Shown: positions 17,733-25,077, counted from the first letter of the stretch. The stretch is DNA of 53,045 bases from an uncultured Oscillospiraceae bacterium (GCA_905198295.1 CAJKBW010000005.1:1-53045), one strand, 5' to 3'. Numbers and translations are program-made. The notes: a model not told the origin generated them from the sequence alone.

Positions 17733-17790
17733 GCGGGTTACCCGCGCCCGATGATCATTTGTAAACTTTTTCGTAACAACCCCTCCTTTT

Positions 17791-17814
17791 CAACACAGCT
17801 TGTCGGTTGTGTTG
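17791..17814. promoter_or_regulatory. Candidate TetR operator
   Basis: CAACACA at 17791 and TGTGTTG at 17808 form an inverted repeat with a 10-base gap, between the divergent TetR and SDR genes. A related half-site cluster, ACACAGTGT, occurs at 17896-17904 just after the SDR promoter. Confidence 0.45.
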
Positions 17815-17845
17815 ACAAACCGCCGGAAAATTCACAATTTGCCGG

Positions 17846-17875
17846 TTGATTGCCGGCCACGTTGGTTATTATAAT
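17846..17875 (+). promoter_or_regulatory. Sigma-A promoter of the SDR gene
   Basis: TTGATT, 18-base spacer, consensus TATAAT. It is about 175 bases upstream of the SDR start, giving a long leader that can fold (see the region 17952-18025). Confidence 0.7.
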
Positions 17876-18048
17876 ACAGGCAAAGGGGAAAATCAACACA
17901 GTGTCGTTTTATTGGGAAAACCGTCCAGGAAATGGCACGTTTTATAACCTGCGGATGCTGCATTTTAAAGAATGTACCGCGGGTGCTCCGGCTGTGAATC
18001 GGAGCGAAGGGCGGCGCAGCATTCGGCTTCCAGAAAGGAGATTTTGGC

Positions 18049-19044
18049 ATGAAAAATCTGTATATTGTTACCGGGGCGAACGGCCATCTGGGCAGTACTC
18101 TGGTTCGTATGCTGCAGCGCCGCGGCGGTGAGGTGCGCGGGCTGCTGCTGCCGCAGGAGCAGGCGGCCAGCCACAGCAGCGTGACCTATTATCATGGCGA
18201 TGTGCGGGAAAAGGAGTCTCTGCGCCCACTGTTTGAGGACACCGGGGATACGCGCGTGACAGTGATTCACACCGCCGGCATCATCGATATTTCAGAGCAT
18301 GTTTCCCCGCTGCTTTACGATGTCAACGTGGGCGGCACGCGGAATATGGTGGAGCTGTGCGAGGAATACCGTGTATACCGGATGGTATACGTCAGCTCAG
18401 TGCATGCGATCCCGGAGAAGGACAAGAACTGCGTGCTGCATGAGGTGCGCCATTTTTCCCCGAATGAAGTGGTGGGCGGTTATGCCAAGACCAAGGCGGA
18501 GGCCACCCAGATCGTGCTCGATGCAGCGGATCACGGGCTGAACGCAGTGGTGGTGCATCCGTCCGGTATCCTCGGCCCTTACGACCGTTCCGGCAACCAT
18601 CTGGTGCAGATGGTTGCGGATTATATCCACGGTAAGCTGCCTGCCTGCGTCAACGGCGGATACGATTTTGTGGATGTGCGGGATGTGGCCGCAGGCTGTC
18701 TGGCAGCGGCTGAACGCGGGCGCCGTGGGGAATGCTATATCCTCTCTAACCGCCACTATGACATCAAGGAAGTGCTGCGCATGGTCAAGCAGGTTGCCGG
18801 CGGCCGACGGCTGCCGGTGCTGCCGATGTGGATGGCCAAAGCCGCTGCGCCGCTGATGTCCTGGCAGGCCAAGCGCCGCCAGCAGCGTCCGCTGTATACC
18901 AAGTATTCGCTGTATACCCTCAAGAGCAACGACAGGTTTTCCCATGACAAGGCGACAAGCGAGCTCGGCTACAAGCCGCGTGACCTGTTCCAGACCATAC
19001 GGGACACGGTAATGTGGATGCGCCGCCGTCCGGCCAGAGCGTGA
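18049..19044 (+). CDS. NAD(P)-dependent epimerase/dehydratase (extended SDR)
   Basis: A 331-residue Rossmann enzyme. TGANGHLG at residues 8-15 is the dinucleotide loop of extended SDRs, and the catalytic YxxxK is YAKTK near residue 145, with VYVSSVHA supplying the Ser region. Blocks such as HPSGILGPYDRSGNHLV and YDFVDVRDVA resemble the 3-beta-HSD/dihydroflavonol-reductase branch. The substrate cannot be named. The ATG at 18049 follows AGAAAGGAG. It is divergent from a TetR gene, which may control it. It is followed by an RNA-like intergenic region. Confidence 0.88.
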   Translation: MKNLYIVTGANGHLGSTLVRMLQRRGGEVRGLLLPQEQAASHSSVTYYHGDVREKESLRPLFEDTGDTRVTVIHTAGIIDISEHVSPLLYDVNVGGTRNMVELCEEYRVYRMVYVSSVHAIPEKDKNCVLHEVRHFSPNEVVGGYAKTKAEATQIVLDAADHGLNAVVVHPSGILGPYDRSGNHLVQMVADYIHGKLPACVNGGYDFVDVRDVAAGCLAAAERGRRGECYILSNRHYDIKEVLRMVKQVAGGRRLPVLPMWMAKAAAPLMSWQAKRRQQRPLYTKYSLYTLKSNDRFSHDKATSELGYKPRDLFQTIRDTVMWMRRRPARA

Positions 19045-19058
19045 CAGATGAAAGAGAC

Positions 19059-19297
19059 TGCCAGGGATATTCTCCCGGCAGGGGAGGTGTATTCGAGGAC
19101 GCAAAACGTCCTCAGTTGCACGATGTTCCGCCGATGGCGGAACTCGTCGAGGCTGCGTAAGCAGATCTCGAAGCCCCTTCCTTGCCGAGCGAAGCGGATA
19201 AACCCGCCCGCAGGCGACAAAAAGTGGGGAAAAGGACGGCATAAGCCGGACTTTTTCGACAAGCTGAAACCGGCTCCCATAGTGGGGGCCGGTTTTT
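19059..19297 (+). ncRNA. Candidate structured RNA or 3' UTR element
   Basis: No protein-like frame is convincing here, but a regular set of helices is. Outer stem: 19077-19086 pairs with 19177-19186 (10 bp with two G-U). Inside it are three hairpins in a row: 19095-19113 (GAGGACG with loop CAAAA), 19125-19143 (GTTCCGCC, loop GAT) and 19147-19171 (TCGAG and CTGC helices with a GTAA tetraloop). A CCG/CGG hairpin at 19185-19197, another at 19238-19249 (CGGC, loop ATAA, GCCG) and a terminator at 19267-19295 follow. An alternative hairpin (19059-19082) competes with the outer stem. I cannot match it to a named RNA class. Confidence 0.45.
19267..19297 (+). terminator. Intrinsic terminator after the structured region
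   Basis: AAACCGGCTCCC pairs with GGGGGCCGGTTT with one G bulged, followed by T5. It ends plus-strand transcription from the SDR gene or the RNA-like element. Confidence 0.85.
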
Positions 19298-19316
19298 CGG
19301 ATTTTGGACTGCGTGC

Positions 19317-19487
19317 TTACCGCGCAGTGTTTTTTCGTTTTTTCAGCCGCTTGAGCCGGCGAATGATTTCCCGGCACTGCCTGATTTCGGATGCGTGGCT
19401 GTATCCGGTCAATTTCTGGTTTATCTCATAATCCTTCTTTGCAGTCTCAAACAAAGGAAGATATTCCACGGCGTCCAGATGAGCCAT
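19317..19487 (-). CDS. Hypothetical 56-residue basic protein
   Basis: MAHLDAVEYLPLFETAKKDY begins a 56-residue frame ending in a strongly basic helix (EIIRRLKRLKKRKNTAR). It starts 10 bases after the stop of the next upstream minus-strand frame (19498-19677), so translational coupling is likely; AAAGGA lies directly against the ATG. I do not recognise the family. The basic tail would suit nucleic-acid or membrane-surface contact, but that is a guess. Confidence 0.55.
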   Translation of the reverse strand: MAHLDAVEYLPLFETAKKDYEINQKLTGYSHASEIRQCREIIRRLKRLKKRKNTAR

Positions 19488-19497
19488 TCCTTTAAGC

Positions 19498-19677
19498 CTA
19501 TATATGCCCCGATGGCCTGCAATAGGCCGCCATCTGCTGCTTGGCGTGTTCCTTTTCCTCCGCCGCCAGCGCGTCGAGCAGGGTCGATGGGATCTTATTT
19601 CGGCCCCTTGCCATGCCCGGAGACCCGCCGCTGGTTAAAAACCACCAGGCAAATGTCTTCTGGGATTTTGACAGCAT
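19498..19677 (-). CDS. Hypothetical 59-residue protein
   Basis: The frame starts MLSKSQKTFAWWFLTSGGSP at ATG 19677, preceded by GGAGG at good spacing. It ends with TAG, a rare stop in this window. There is an aromatic patch (AWWFL), then a polar helix (TLLDALAAEEKEHAKQQMAAY). I do not recognise it. It pairs with the 56-residue gene downstream as a small minus-strand operon, divergent from the PRTase gene. Confidence 0.6.
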   Translation of the reverse strand: MLSKSQKTFAWWFLTSGGSPGMARGRNKIPSTLLDALAAEEKEHAKQQMAAYCRPSGHI

Positions 19678-19772
19678 GGAAATTCCTCCGCAGCGTTGAG
19701 GCTGCCGCATCGTACGGTTTTGGCAATCCGGAAAATTAACAAGATCGCGGCCTTTTTTGGACAAAATAAGTG

Positions 19773-19802
19773 TTGTACAACTCTTGATGGATAGAGTATA
19801 AT
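19773..19802 (+). promoter_or_regulatory. Promoter and palindrome upstream of the PRTase gene
   Basis: TTGTAC, 18-base spacer, TATAAT. The -35 is embedded in the perfect palindrome GTTGTACAAC (19772-19781), which would let a dimeric repressor block RNA polymerase. The site also lies upstream of the divergent small-protein genes. Confidence 0.55.
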
Positions 19803-19836
19803 AAAAATATTCAAAAATGACAAGGGGGTCTCCGCT

Positions 19837-20475
19837 ATGGAAGCGCGTACCATCAAAGTGTATTCCCAAAAAAGCGAGGTTCCGCTGAAGATTATTCATG
19901 GTCATTTTGTCACCAGCCATTCCCATGTGAACTACTACATCGATATGACCACGCTGAAAACCCGCCAAAACGAGGCGGAGGAAATGGCCCGCAGCCTGGG
20001 AAAGCAGTATGTGACCTCGGTTCCGGTGGATACTATCGTCTGTCTGGACGATACGCAGGTGATCGGGGCATTCCTTGCAGAGCAGCTCAGCCGGGCGGGC
20101 AATTTGTCCTATAACGCCCACAAAACCATCTATGTGGTTACGCCGGAAACCCATTCCACCGGACAGATGGTGTTCCGCGATAATATCCAGCCGATGATCC
20201 GCGGCAAGCATGTGCTGATTCTGATGGCTTCGGTGACCACCGGCATCACAGTGCGCAAAAGCATCGAATGTGTGCAGTATTACGGTGGGGTGGTCAGCGG
20301 CGTTTCGGCCATATTCAGTGCCGCCGACACGGTCGAAGGGGTACCGGTCAACCATGTTTTCGACCGGAGCGACCTGCCGGATTACGAAACCTATGCCCCG
20401 CACGATTGTCCATTCTGCCGGGAAGGGCAGCGCATCGATGCGCTGGTCAACAGCTATGGCTATTCCCGGCTGTAA
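19837..20475 (+). CDS. Phosphoribosyltransferase-like protein (orotate PRTase-like)
   Basis: A 212-residue type I PRTase-fold protein. The strand-loop normally ending in two acidic residues plus TTG is here VLILMASVTTGITV (about 129-142): the TTG phosphate loop is kept but the acidic pair is replaced by Met-Ala. An extra C-terminal segment has CPFC (HDCPFCREGQRID), which could bind a metal. Similar proteins in Clostridia are labelled orotate PRTase, but with this loop, PRPP catalysis is doubtful. A role in regulation or in an unusual nucleotide reaction is possible. ATG 19837 follows AAGGGGG. A terminator ends the unit. Confidence 0.72.
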   Translation: MEARTIKVYSQKSEVPLKIIHGHFVTSHSHVNYYIDMTTLKTRQNEAEEMARSLGKQYVTSVPVDTIVCLDDTQVIGAFLAEQLSRAGNLSYNAHKTIYVVTPETHSTGQMVFRDNIQPMIRGKHVLILMASVTTGITVRKSIECVQYYGGVVSGVSAIFSAADTVEGVPVNHVFDRSDLPDYETYAPHDCPFCREGQRIDALVNSYGYSRL

Positions 20476-20488
20476 ATTCTGCCTGCAC

Positions 20489-20520
20489 GCCCTGCGTCTA
20501 TTCGGGCGCAGGGCTTTTTT
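20489..20520 (+). terminator. Intrinsic terminator after the PRTase gene
   Basis: GCCCTGCG pairs with CGCAGGGC across a 10-base loop and is followed by T6. Confidence 0.92.
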
Positions 20521-20547
20521 GGGGAAAAAACAAGGAGGTTTTAGCTT

Positions 20548-22389
20548 ATGAAGGATGCGGCAGTTTATGCCGTGGGCAACGGTTCGGTCATCGCCTATGG
20601 CCGGGAGATGGACTGGATTCAGGTGTTTGGTTCGCCCTATACGATCCCCACTGTTTTTTCACTGACTCCCGCCGTACCTGTGACTGCGGCGACCGAGCGG
20701 GTGCCGGAAACCAATGTGTGGCGGCATACCTGCCGCGAGGGCATGCTCACCGACGCCGCACCGCGGGATCCCGCCTGCCTGCTGCGGACCTGGTCGCTGC
20801 GGGAACCGCTGCTGTTTACACTGGATTTCCACGGTTTTCGCGCGGACGACGTGACCGCGCTGTTTACTGGTGGCCGCACGCTGTGTGTGACTGTCCCGGG
20901 AACCGCTCCGGTTTTCAACACCTATCCAGTGGGGCATGAGCGGTATCTGATGCTGATGCTGCGCGGGGAGGGAGCGCTTGATCTCACCGAGAACGGTGCC
21001 CGCCTGCGCATGGAGGGAGAGGGCAGCCTGCTGATAGCGGTCGGGATGGATTTCCCCGCCTGTGTTGCCGCGATGCGGGCGGCTGCGGCGGTGCCGGATG
21101 CACAGCTGCTGTCGGCGGCTATGCAGGAGGACCGCGCGTTTCATCGCGCCCGTCTGTCCCGCCAGCCTGTGCTGCGGGAGCATCCGCTGACCGCGGCGGT
21201 GCAGCAGGCGGCCGAAGCGGTGGCGTTCCAGACCCGTGCCCAGCAGGATGCATCCGGCTGCATTCTTGCCGGACACAATTATCATCTGTCCTATGTGCGG
21301 GACGGCTACGGCACCTTCCGCGGGATGATTGCCTGCGGCTGCCGCGAGGAGGCCGCTGCCTTCATGCGGTTTTACGAGCAGACTTTTGCCCGACAGCAGT
21401 ACATAGCTACTGCACAGACCGCCTGCTTCGACGGCTTTTTCCACATTCACGAAAACGACACGGTGGAAAATACCGGTTACCTGATGCTGCAGGAATTGCT
21501 GTACCGCGAGGCGTATGGGGATGAGGAGGCTTTCGTACGGGCACGGCCGCTGATGGACTGGGCACTGGAGGAGCAGCTGCGGCAGCTGCATCACGGGATG
21601 CTGCCGTTCAGTGGGGACGAAACCTATGTGGCGGGCGGCATCGTTCCGCGCACGATGCTCAACCACGGTTCGATCGAATCGACCATGCTGTTCCGTACGG
21701 CGATGGTGCGGTACCGGGAGGCGTGTGACCAGCGGGGCTGGACGCTGCCGTGCCGCGGGGAACTGGAACGCGCACTCGGGGAGATCGATGCACGCTTCGA
21801 TGAAAACTTCCGGCGCGGCGGGCACTATGTGGCGAATTCCCTCCGGCGCACCGAGGGGCTGGAGGAGCCGGCGTTCCGTCACGGTCTGTGCGTAAACTTC
21901 CGTCATGGACAGTGTGTCAACAAAGATGCTTTCGGCTGGCTGATCCGGGTGGACGAGGGACAGTATGTGTGCCCGGAGTGCCTGGCGAAAAAACGGATGG
22001 ATCTGCCGGTGTGCCGCGAGGAATATCCGCTCAAGAGCCCGCTGCTTATGGCGGATTATATCGGCTGCGGGCTGATGGATGCGGATATCCGCCGTCAGGC
22101 GGTTGCCGGCTATTTGGAGCAGTTCCGGAAAACCGGTACGCTTGCGACGAACGACGGCGGCAATCGCTGTCTGGGTTACGATCCCGGCCTGCTTCTGTAT
22201 GCTGCGGACAGCTGCGGTTTTGCGGCGGATGACCTGCTGGCATATATGCTTTCGCTTCAGGATGAGGCGGGTATGTGGGCGGAATACTATGACGATAACC
22301 GACCCGCGCCGGGGTATACCCGCTGCCGTCCCTGGGAGAGCGGCATCAATATTGAAGCGGCGCTGCGGTACCTGCAGGCGCAGGGATAA
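20548..22389 (+). CDS. Uncharacterised six-hairpin glycosidase-like protein
   Basis: A 613-residue protein that I cannot place in a numbered GH family. The first ~200 residues look like a beta-sandwich; the rest looks like an (alpha/alpha)6 barrel. Barrel-type motifs are HLSYVRDGYGTFRGMIACG (about 249-267), MLNHGSIESTMLF and GYDPGLLLYAADSCGF. An unusual Cys-rich insert lies near residues 445-480 (LCVNFRHGQCVN, then YVCPECLAKK) and could be a zinc knuckle. The start at 20548 has AAGGAGG. It may act on a poly- or oligosaccharide, but no catalytic residue can be assigned with confidence. Confidence 0.7.
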   Translation: MKDAAVYAVGNGSVIAYGREMDWIQVFGSPYTIPTVFSLTPAVPVTAATERVPETNVWRHTCREGMLTDAAPRDPACLLRTWSLREPLLFTLDFHGFRADDVTALFTGGRTLCVTVPGTAPVFNTYPVGHERYLMLMLRGEGALDLTENGARLRMEGEGSLLIAVGMDFPACVAAMRAAAAVPDAQLLSAAMQEDRAFHRARLSRQPVLREHPLTAAVQQAAEAVAFQTRAQQDASGCILAGHNYHLSYVRDGYGTFRGMIACGCREEAAAFMRFYEQTFARQQYIATAQTACFDGFFHIHENDTVENTGYLMLQELLYREAYGDEEAFVRARPLMDWALEEQLRQLHHGMLPFSGDETYVAGGIVPRTMLNHGSIESTMLFRTAMVRYREACDQRGWTLPCRGELERALGEIDARFDENFRRGGHYVANSLRRTEGLEEPAFRHGLCVNFRHGQCVNKDAFGWLIRVDEGQYVCPECLAKKRMDLPVCREEYPLKSPLLMADYIGCGLMDADIRRQAVAGYLEQFRKTGTLATNDGGNRCLGYDPGLLLYAADSCGFAADDLLAYMLSLQDEAGMWAEYYDDNRPAPGYTRCRPWESGINIEAALRYLQAQG

Positions 22390-22427
22390 ATGCGAAAAAT
22401 GCGCCAGTCGGTTCCGAAAATAGTGGA

Positions 22428-22455
22428 TTGTATTTTTGGGTACAGATGCTATAAT
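22428..22455 (+). promoter_or_regulatory. Sigma-A promoter of the sugar isomerase gene
   Basis: TTGTAT, 16-base spacer, TATAAT with an extended TGC before it. The predicted start is about 45 bases upstream of the ATG. Confidence 0.7.
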
Positions 22456-22505
22456 GGACAGGGAAAGGGACATTTTTCCACTTTGCCGAAAGGAGAAGAG
22501 GGTTT

Positions 22506-23333
22506 ATGAAAAAATTTCCGATTGCCCTGCAGCTGTATTCGGTGCGCGGGGATATGGAGGCGGATTTCACCGGCACGCTGAAAAAGGTGAAGGCGCTGGG
22601 GTATGACGGCGTGGAGTTTGCGGGGCTGTTCGGCCGCAGCGCACAGGAGGTGCGGGCGCAGCTCGACGAGATCGGTCTGCGGGGGATTTCTGCCCACGTG
22701 CCGTATGCGGAGATGATGACTGACCCCGAAAAGGTGCTCAGCGATTATGCGGCCATCGGCTGCAAGTATATTGCGATCCCGTATGCGGAGGAGGCCTATC
22801 GTCCGGGTGGAGAGAAATTTGAGGAAATGACCGAAAATGCCAAAATGCTTGGCCGTATCGCCAGGGAAAAGGGCATGATCCTGCTGTATCACAACCACGA
22901 TTTCGAGTTTCAGAAGATCGACGGCGAATACGGGCTGGATATCCTGTACAAGCGCGTGCCCGCTGACCTGCTGCAGACCGAGCTGGATACCTGCTGGGTG
23001 AACGTCGGCGGCGAAGAACCGGCGGCCTATATCGAAAAATACGCCGGCCGTGCGCCGGTGGTGCATCTGAAAGATTTTGTGATGCCCGGCAAAAAGCCGG
23101 AGAAGCTGTATGCGCTCATCGGCATCGATGATGGTCAGCAGACCGAGGAATGTACGGCGTTTGAGATGCGGCCCAATGGCTACGGTGCGCAGAATTTCCC
23201 GGCGATCCTCGCGGCGGCCGAAAAGGCCGGCACGGCGTGGGTGGTCGTGGAGCAGGACGAGCCAACAAAGGGGCTGACGCCGATGGAATGTGCGGAAAAG
23301 AGCATCACATATCTGAAAAGCATCGGCCTGTAA
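22506..23333 (+). CDS. Sugar phosphate isomerase/epimerase family protein
   Basis: A 275-residue TIM barrel of the xylose-isomerase-like (AP-endonuclease 2) family. IALQLYSVRGDM marks the N-terminus. Metal-site strands are LLYHNHDFEF (about 129-138), VVHLKDF (about 184-190) and WVVVEQDEP (about 247-255), giving the usual Glu/Asp/His set. Such enzymes isomerise or epimerise sugars or inositols; the substrate is not readable. ATG 22506 follows GAAAGGAG. It has its own promoter and terminator, so it is a single-gene unit. Confidence 0.88.
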   Translation: MKKFPIALQLYSVRGDMEADFTGTLKKVKALGYDGVEFAGLFGRSAQEVRAQLDEIGLRGISAHVPYAEMMTDPEKVLSDYAAIGCKYIAIPYAEEAYRPGGEKFEEMTENAKMLGRIAREKGMILLYHNHDFEFQKIDGEYGLDILYKRVPADLLQTELDTCWVNVGGEEPAAYIEKYAGRAPVVHLKDFVMPGKKPEKLYALIGIDDGQQTEECTAFEMRPNGYGAQNFPAILAAAEKAGTAWVVVEQDEPTKGLTPMECAEKSITYLKSIGL

Positions 23334-23365
23334 GCAATAAAAACATAAAACACATAGATCCGGAA

Positions 23366-23403
23366 CCGGAGGGACGCCTTTTTGGCGGGCCTCCGGTTTT
23401 TTT
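23366..23403 (+). terminator. Intrinsic terminator after the isomerase gene
   Basis: CCGGAGG...GCC pairs with GGC...CCTCCGG around a T5 loop, then T7. Confidence 0.9.
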
Positions 23404-23473
23404 ATGAAAAAATGGGCATACGAAATGAAGCGGCAGGTTTTTGCGCATTCTTTCCGCATTTCCTGCGCCTGTC

Positions 23474-23502
23474 GTATAAATTGCCGCAGATGCGGAAAAA
23501 AT
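23474..23502 (+). promoter_or_regulatory. Sigma-F/G-type promoter candidate of spoVAC
   Basis: GTATA, 15 bases, GGAAAAAAT. Both elements fit the forespore sigma-F consensus (GYATA and GGnnAnAnT). The -35 is in the loop, and the -10 overlaps the right arm, of an inverted repeat (23451-23459 with 23490-23498). Confidence 0.5.
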
Positions 23503-23539
23503 AGGGCACATAACTGCACAGGAAAGAGGGGCGTTTTTC

Positions 23540-23983
23540 ATGGATGTCACGGGCAAGGAATACCAGCAGATGAACAAGCAGGTCGCACCAAAATCGCCGG
23601 TCGCTGTCAACTGCGTCAAGGCGTTTCTCATCGGTGGCCTGATCTGCACGCTGGCGGAGCTGATCGCGCAGCTGGCAATGTCGGCGGGGCTGGAGGAAAA
23701 GCTGGCGCGGCTGACCGCGTCGATTGCGCTGATTTTCCTGAGCGTGGTGCTCACCGGCTTCAACGTCTACGACAACATTGCGAAGCACGCCGGCGCCGGC
23801 ACACTTGTGCCGATTACCGGTTTTGCCAACGCGATTGTGTCCCCGGCCATTGAGTTCAAGGCGGAAGGGCTCGTGCTGGGACTTGGTGCGAAAATGTTCA
23901 CCATCGCCGGCCCGGTGCTGGTCTACGGCATCACCGCATCGGTGGTGTACGGGGTGATTCTGTTCATCGTCGGCATGTTTTAA
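23540..23983 (+). CDS. spoVAC: Stage V sporulation protein AC
   Basis: A 147-residue membrane protein. KSPVAVNCVKAFLIGGLICTL, VFNVYDN-type FNVYDNIAKHAGAGT, and PITGFANAIVSPAIEFKAEG followed by GLGAKMFTIAGPVLVYG are the hallmarks of SpoVAC. It forms part of the spore inner-membrane channel that moves dipicolinic acid into the forespore and releases it at germination. Several hydrophobic segments are present. It is followed 13 bases later by spoVAD. A forespore-type promoter is visible upstream. Confidence 0.95.
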   Translation: MDVTGKEYQQMNKQVAPKSPVAVNCVKAFLIGGLICTLAELIAQLAMSAGLEEKLARLTASIALIFLSVVLTGFNVYDNIAKHAGAGTLVPITGFANAIVSPAIEFKAEGLVLGLGAKMFTIAGPVLVYGITASVVYGVILFIVGMF

Positions 23984-23996
23984 GGAGGGGATACCG

Positions 23997-25007
23997 ATGC
24001 CGGAACGCAAAGGCCAGTTTACCGTTACGCTGTCAAGCCGCCCGACCATCCTGGGCTACGCCGCTGTGGCGGGGAAAAAGGAGGGGGAAGGCCCCCTCGG
24101 GCGCTATTTCGATTATATTTTTGAGGATACCACGCTGGGGGAAAAGACCTGGGAGAAAGCCGAAAGCGCGCTGCAGCGCGAAGCGTTCACCCGGGCACTC
24201 GACAAGGCCGGCATGTCGCCGTCCCAGGTGAATTACCTGTTTGCCGGCGACCTGCTCAACCAGAGCATCGCCTCCACCTTCGGGCTGCGGGAATACAATG
24301 TACCGCTGTTCGGCCAGTTCGGCGCCTGCTCAACGATGGCACAGACACTGGCGATGTCCTCGATTTTCGTGGACAGCGGTGCGGCAGACCTGTGCTGCGC
24401 GGTGACATCCTCTCACTTCTGCACGGCGGAGCGTCAGTTCCGTTTCCCGCTCGAATATGGCGGGCAGCGTACACCGACCTCGCAGTGGACCGCCACTGCG
24501 TCCGGCGCGGCGGTCGTCGGGATGGGCGGCGGCAAGGTGCATGTCGAGGCGGTGTGCGGCGGACGCATCACCGACCTCGGGGTCACCGACGCCAACAACA
24601 TGGGCGCTGCGATGGCGCCCGCGGCGGCGGATACCATTTTCAATTTTCTGACCGACACCAACACCAAGCCGGAGGATTACGACCTGATTCTGACCGGCGA
24701 TCTGTCGGCGGTGGGCAGCGAGCTGCTGCAGGAGCTGCTGCAGCGCAAGGGGATCGATCTTGGCACCCGTCACGCGGACTGCGGGCTGATGATGTACGAC
24801 CGGCATACCCAGGACGTGCACGCCGGCGGTTCCGGCTGCGGCTGTTCGGCGGCGATCGTGTGCTCCTATCTGCTCAGCAAGATGGAGCGCGGCGAGCTGC
24901 ACAACGTCCTGTTTGTCGGTACCGGTGCGCTCATGTCCACCACATCCTCCCAGCAGGGGGAGAGTATACCGGGCATCGCCCATCTGGTGCAGCTGGTTTC
25001 ACGCTGA
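23997..25007 (+). CDS. spoVAD: Stage V sporulation protein AD
   Basis: A 336-residue protein with the thiolase-like fold of SpoVAD. FGQFGACSTMAQTLAMSSIFV (about 103-123) carries the Cys region, with FCTAERQFRFPLEYGGQRTP after it, and the C-terminus has HAGGSGCGCSAAIV. SpoVAD binds dipicolinic acid on the spore inner membrane and works with SpoVAC and SpoVAE. Here a strong terminator follows directly and no spoVAE is present in the window. ATG 23997 has AAGGAGGGG upstream. Confidence 0.95.
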   Translation: MPERKGQFTVTLSSRPTILGYAAVAGKKEGEGPLGRYFDYIFEDTTLGEKTWEKAESALQREAFTRALDKAGMSPSQVNYLFAGDLLNQSIASTFGLREYNVPLFGQFGACSTMAQTLAMSSIFVDSGAADLCCAVTSSHFCTAERQFRFPLEYGGQRTPTSQWTATASGAAVVGMGGGKVHVEAVCGGRITDLGVTDANNMGAAMAPAAADTIFNFLTDTNTKPEDYDLILTGDLSAVGSELLQELLQRKGIDLGTRHADCGLMMYDRHTQDVHAGGSGCGCSAAIVCSYLLSKMERGELHNVLFVGTGALMSTTSSQQGESIPGIAHLVQLVSR

Positions 25008-25009
25008 CG

Positions 25010-25044
25010 CAAACGCCCTGCGGGCCGGCAGCCCGCAGGGCGTT
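25010..25044. terminator. Bidirectional terminator after spoVAD
   Basis: AAACGCCCTGCGGGC pairs perfectly with GCCCGCAGGGCGTTT across a 5-base loop. It lies between the convergent spoVAD and BofC-like genes. Confidence 0.92.
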
Positions 25045-25077
25045 TGTTTATACAGGCTCATATCATCGGGCGGCACG

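Noticed and set aside
19045..19377. Antisense frames across the RNA-like region that could encode a protein
   Set aside because: They run through hairpins and a terminator, have no ribosome binding site and extend into the SDR gene; the pairing pattern explains the region better.
22390..22505. Terminator after the six-hairpin gene
   Set aside because: No convincing hairpin with T-run is visible; only the promoter of the isomerase gene lies here.
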